64,000 bases of DNA from Gracilibacillus ureilyticus (GTDB lineage: Bacteria > Bacillota > Bacilli > Bacillales > Amphibacillaceae). The notes beneath the pieces are model-generated. The model was not told the origin of the DNA and ran no database searches. It worked only from the letters and a program-made list of their open reading frames with translations. The stretch spans positions 248,001 through 312,000 of the forward strand of contig NZ_FOGL01000001.1 in the NCBI RefSeq assembly GCF_900111195.1. Direction: 5' to 3'. A program made the translations under genes and the position numbers. Below, in pieces: positions 60,621-64,000 of this stretch; the first letter of the stretch is position 1; every line of letters starts with the position of its first letter.

Positions 60621-63452
60621 ATGGCTGAAAATAGTCAATCAAGAATGGCAAGAAGAAAACAGAAACAACATAAAGAAAAAAAGAAAAAATCAACTTGGAA
60701 ACAGTTGATAAGAATAGTCATCATTGGCATCCTGTTAATCGGAATAGGTGTAGCCGGGTTGTTCGGTTACTATGTGGCTACTGCTCCGGATTTGGATGTG
60801 TCGGAACTATCAGCCCCAGCGTCTACCAAGTTATATGATATTAATGGAGACATTTTTGCGGATTTAGGAACAGAAAAACGTTCAACCGTCCAATATAGTG
60901 ACATACCGAAGATTCTTGAAGATGCAATATTAGCTACAGAAGATGTTCGATTCAAGAGCCATATTGGTATTGATTTCAAAAGAATTGGTGCTGCGGTACT
61001 TGCAAACTTCAGGGATGGATTCGGTGCACAGGGTGCCAGTACAATTACGCAACAAGTAGTGAAAGGATCTTTCCTGTCGAATGACAAAGAATTAAAGCGT
61101 AAAGTTCAGGAGCAATGGCTTGCATTACAACTAGAGCGGAAATATTCAAAAGAAGAAATTTTTGAAATGTATGTCAATAAAATTTATTATGGAGCAGGTG
61201 CCTACGGAGTCGCCACTGCTGCGGAAGTTTACTTCGGCAAAACTGATTTAAATGATTTAACATTAGCCGAAGCCGCTATACTAGCAGGACTTCCACAGCG
61301 CCCATCCGCATATGACCCTTTCGTTAATCCTGATCTAACAAAGGAAAGAATGAATACCGTACTGAACTTAATGGTACAGCATAATAAGATCAGTGAAGCG
61401 GAAGCAAATGAAGTAAGAGATACGGATGTTGCTGCATTACTAGTTGACAGCAAGAAACAGTATGTAAAGTATGAAAGTTTTATCCAACAGGTTAGAAAAG
61501 AAGTGGAAGAAAAAACCGGTGCAGATATTTATAAAGACAGTCTGCAGGTGTATACAACACTTGATCCGGAAGCACAGGAATATACAGAATTTCTATTAAG
61601 TAATGAAGAAAATAACCCGATTGATTACAGTGCAGACCCTGATATTCAGGTTGGTATAACATTACTCGATACGAAGTCAGGAGCAATCAGAGCAATTGGC
61701 GGTGGACGTAACCGTGATAGTGATGGATGGAACTTTGCCATTGATGGAGATGGACTGCAAGGTGGATCTACCATGAAGCCGATTGTTGCTTACGGCCCTG
61801 CTATTGAGTATTTGCAATGGTCGACATATCACCAGCTAAATGATGACAAACCATTCCCTATAGAAGGGACAGATAGTGTTATACGAAATTGGAACAGGTC
61901 ATATCAAGGATGGATGTCTGCAAGATACGCTTTACAGGAATCCTTAAATGTTCCTGCAGTAAAAACGCTTGATGAAGTTGGCTACAGTAATGCACAGACA
62001 TTTGCAGAAGGCTTAGGCATTGAATTTGCCAATAACCAAGTTACGATTACAGATGCTATTGGTGGAACAGATACTGGTGTACTTCCGATTGAGATAGCTG
62101 GGGCTTATGCTGCATTTGGAAACAATGGTACGTATCATGAGCCTTATTCAGTATTAAAAGTAGAATACCCCGACAGACGTACGGAAGAATTAGCTTCAGA
62201 GCCTGAAGAAGCCATGTCCGATTTTACTGCATATATGGTAACAGATATGCTGAAATCCGTTGTTCAAAACGGAACTGGAACAAATGCAAATATTAGTGGT
62301 TTACCTATCGCTGGTAAAACCGGTACAACGAACTTAAAAGATCAAGATGGAAGTCCTGATTCCTGGTTTACCGGATATACCACAAATTATACAATTTCCA
62401 TCTGGAGTGGATATAGTAAAGAACGGAAACCAATTAATAATACCCAATTACCTGTACACATTTTCAGGGAATTAATGCAACACGTGTCCAGTGATGTGGA
62501 AACAGCTGATTTTCAAAAACCAGATTCTGTTGTGGAAGTAGCAGTAGAAAAAGGATCTAACCCTGCAAAACGACCAAGTGAATATACACCAAGTTCAGAA
62601 ATTGTAACAGAGTTGTTTGTTAAAGGTCATGAGCCAAGTGCTGTCTCTGAGAAATTTGATCAATTGGATCCAGTTACAAATCTAGCCGCAGTATATGATG
62701 AAGAGGAAGAAAGAATAAATGTGGAATGGGAATATGAAGATATGGAAAACACCACTTTTGAAGTTTCTGTTGCGGCAGATGGCTCTGCAGGTAATGTTAC
62801 GGAAACAGAAAGTACTTCATTAGAAATTAGCAACATTGAGCAAGGTGGAACCTATACGATTGAAGTTGTTGCTAGGAAAGGCGATACAACGAGTGAACCG
62901 GCAACTGTTACGGTAGAGGTTTCAGGGGGAGAAAATGAAGACATACCTCCTGTCCAGCAACTGCAGCAAACATTTGATCAAGACAATCTATCTTCATTAA
63001 TAACCTGGGCTTATGAACCTAATGGCCCAATCGAATTCAGGATCAGTTTAACGGAAGCAGGAAATATCGTGGATGAATTTACAACAAATCAAACTTCCTT
63101 AAACCTTACGCAATTACAGGCTGGAAGAATTTATACAGTTACTGTAACACCAGTGCTAAGAAATGAGGGTGGCGTGACAGGTCCTTCTTCTTCTATTCAG
63201 ATTAACACACAAGGTTTGGAAGAAGACGAACAAAATAATGAACCACCAGATGAGCAGCAAGAAGAACAGCAAGAAGAGCAACAGAATGGGAATACGAACG
63301 AAGGCAATTCCAACGAAAATCAGAATGGCAGTCAGAATAACGGAAATCAGGGGCAAAATCAGCAGGAACAACAAAATGACGCGAATGCCGCCTCACAGAA
63401 TGGTAACAGCGAACAATCACAGGAAAACATTGAAAGTGAAAATGAACAATAG
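60621..63452 (+). CDS. ponA: Class A penicillin-binding protein (PBP1a/1b)
   Basis: Bifunctional peptidoglycan synthase of 943 residues. Basic cytosolic tail, one membrane helix (about 34-56), then glycosyltransferase GT51 (about 75-250: ATEDVRFKSHIGIDFKRIGAA with catalytic Glu, GASTITQQVVKG). The transpeptidase (about 335-640) has STMK (catalytic Ser), SLN and KTGTT. Two fibronectin type III-like domains follow (about 690-775 and 780-870). The last 70 residues are a low-complexity Gln/Asn/Glu tail. GpsB, also encoded here, regulates this protein in B. subtilis. Confidence 0.95.
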   Translation: MAENSQSRMARRKQKQHKEKKKKSTWKQLIRIVIIGILLIGIGVAGLFGYYVATAPDLDVSELSAPASTKLYDINGDIFADLGTEKRSTVQYSDIPKILEDAILATEDVRFKSHIGIDFKRIGAAVLANFRDGFGAQGASTITQQVVKGSFLSNDKELKRKVQEQWLALQLERKYSKEEIFEMYVNKIYYGAGAYGVATAAEVYFGKTDLNDLTLAEAAILAGLPQRPSAYDPFVNPDLTKERMNTVLNLMVQHNKISEAEANEVRDTDVAALLVDSKKQYVKYESFIQQVRKEVEEKTGADIYKDSLQVYTTLDPEAQEYTEFLLSNEENNPIDYSADPDIQVGITLLDTKSGAIRAIGGGRNRDSDGWNFAIDGDGLQGGSTMKPIVAYGPAIEYLQWSTYHQLNDDKPFPIEGTDSVIRNWNRSYQGWMSARYALQESLNVPAVKTLDEVGYSNAQTFAEGLGIEFANNQVTITDAIGGTDTGVLPIEIAGAYAAFGNNGTYHEPYSVLKVEYPDRRTEELASEPEEAMSDFTAYMVTDMLKSVVQNGTGTNANISGLPIAGKTGTTNLKDQDGSPDSWFTGYTTNYTISIWSGYSKERKPINNTQLPVHIFRELMQHVSSDVETADFQKPDSVVEVAVEKGSNPAKRPSEYTPSSEIVTELFVKGHEPSAVSEKFDQLDPVTNLAAVYDEEEERINVEWEYEDMENTTFEVSVAADGSAGNVTETESTSLEISNIEQGGTYTIEVVARKGDTTSEPATVTVEVSGGENEDIPPVQQLQQTFDQDNLSSLITWAYEPNGPIEFRISLTEAGNIVDEFTTNQTSLNLTQLQAGRIYTVTVTPVLRNEGGVTGPSSSIQINTQGLEEDEQNNEPPDEQQEEQQEEQQNGNTNEGNSNENQNGSQNNGNQGQNQQEQQNDANAASQNGNSEQSQENIESENEQ

Positions 63453-63468
63453 CAAATAAAAAGATAAA

Positions 63469-63502
63469 AAACACAGCATGTTAATTATGACATGCTGTGT
63501 TT
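63469..63502. terminator. Bidirectional terminator between ponA and nth
   Basis: AAACACAGCATGT (63469-63481) pairs with ACATGCTGTGTTT (63490-63502), eight-base loop, with T-rich sequence after it on both strands. Confidence 0.87.
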
Positions 63503-64000
63503 CATTCTTTTTTTCCCTTCTCTGCAAATATCAAGCAATGGACAGACATCACATTGTGGACTTTTAGCCTTGCAATGATAACGACCAAAGAAAATCAGGC
63601 GGTGATGAGTGTCGCTCCATTCTTCAATAGGTATCTTCTTCATTAATGTTTTTTCAACCTCTAATACGCTGTCTTTCCATCTGCAGATACCAAGTCGTTT
63701 GGAGACCCTTTCCACATGGGTATCAACTGCGATAGCGGGTTCATTAAAAGCTACGGATGCCACTACATTTGCAGTTTTACGTCCAACTCCCGCAAGCTTT
63801 TCCAACTCTGCTTTTGATTCAGGAACTTCTCCATTGTGTTCCTCAATAAGGGTCCGACATAATTTTTGGATATTTTTTGACTTATTACGATATAGTCCAA
63901 TTGATTTTATATCCTGCTGCAACTCTTCTAATGATACATCCAGATAGTCTTCCGGCGTATGATATTTCTGAAATAAATCCTTTGTTACTTTGTTCACTAG
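63485..64000 (-). CDS. nth: Endonuclease III (DNA glycosylase/AP lyase), cut by window edge
   Basis: C-terminal 171 residues of Nth; the frame stays open to the last base and the family's first 45 or so residues lie outside. Helix-hairpin-helix LAGVGRKTANVV holds the catalytic Lys, AVDTHVERVSKRLG the catalytic Asp, and CKAKSPQCDVCPLLDIC the 4Fe-4S cysteines (C-x6-C-x2-C-x5-C). Removes oxidised pyrimidines. Convergent with ponA, as in B. subtilis. Confidence 0.95.
   Translation of the reverse strand, partial: LVNKVTKDLFQKYHTPEDYLDVSLEELQQDIKSIGLYRNKSKNIQKLCRTLIEEHNGEVPESKAELEKLAGVGRKTANVVASVAFNEPAIAVDTHVERVSKRLGICRWKDSVLEVEKTLMKKIPIEEWSDTHHRLIFFGRYHCKAKSPQCDVCPLLDICREGKKRMKHSMS

Overview
The window is AT-rich chromosomal DNA of an endospore-forming member of the Bacillaceae. 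Spore genes (an sspM-type acid-soluble protein, cotD, a YqfQ/VrrA-like protein), AAGGAGG-type ribosome binding sites, frequent TTG/GTG starts and B. subtilis-like neighbourhoods (ypsA-gpsB-rnpB-ypsC-cotD; recU-ponA-nth; glgBCDAP; ypdP-ypdQ) support this. The protein sequences feel closest to the Oceanobacillus/Gracilibacillus/Virgibacillus group. That is an impression and was not computed. No rRNA, tRNA, prophage or CRISPR array was seen.

Layout. 1-1853: 3' part of a metal P-type ATPase broken by a frameshift, twin hairpins, and an FNR-like regulator with a His/Cys-rich N-terminus. 2077-9943: rhaB, rhaA and the bifunctional rhaEW, followed by lutABC. The lactaldehyde released from rhamnose can thus be oxidised to lactate and on to pyruvate. 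10078-15617: cysteine synthase, a Pro/Gly/Tyr-rich spore-type protein, an esterase, YqxD, an M20 peptidase, and dapA behind a lysine riboswitch. 15899-21513: a chemoreceptor, then a TPP riboswitch driving tenA-ykoE-ykoD-ykoC (thiamine-precursor salvage and uptake). 21593-25993: a secreted ricin-domain pectate lyase, a YkgJ-type cysteine-cluster protein, a tyrosine recombinase-like protein lacking catalytic residues, a lipoprotein and an IS3-like relic. 26038-34070: glycogen operon glgBCDAP on the minus strand.

34381-37491 is the most unusual part. It holds two adjacent secreted proteins. The first has ten 42-residue Gln/Asn/Gly repeats, each built of two 21-residue halves. The second shares the Q-x-Q rhythm and ends in calcium-binding DxDxDG loops. 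I read them as a candidate extracellular fibre or amyloid-like pair.

37718-64000 is mostly housekeeping: a Rieske oxidoreductase, acylphosphatase, ferredoxin, MsrAB, SbcCD, Tat (two tandem TatA plus TatC), DHFR/ThyA, an NlpC/P60 hydrolase, a cold-shock protein, a YhhQ-type transporter, RNase H-like YpdQ, YpsC, RNase P RNA, GpsB, YpsA, CotD, Cdd, YppE, SspM, RecU, PBP1 and Nth (cut by the right edge). A promoter-plus-terminator unit without a convincing ORF at about 53280-53408 looks like a small RNA gene. Perfect 18-bp palindromes lie over the dapA promoter and upstream of the pectate lyase. Sigma-K-like promoters precede three spore-type genes.
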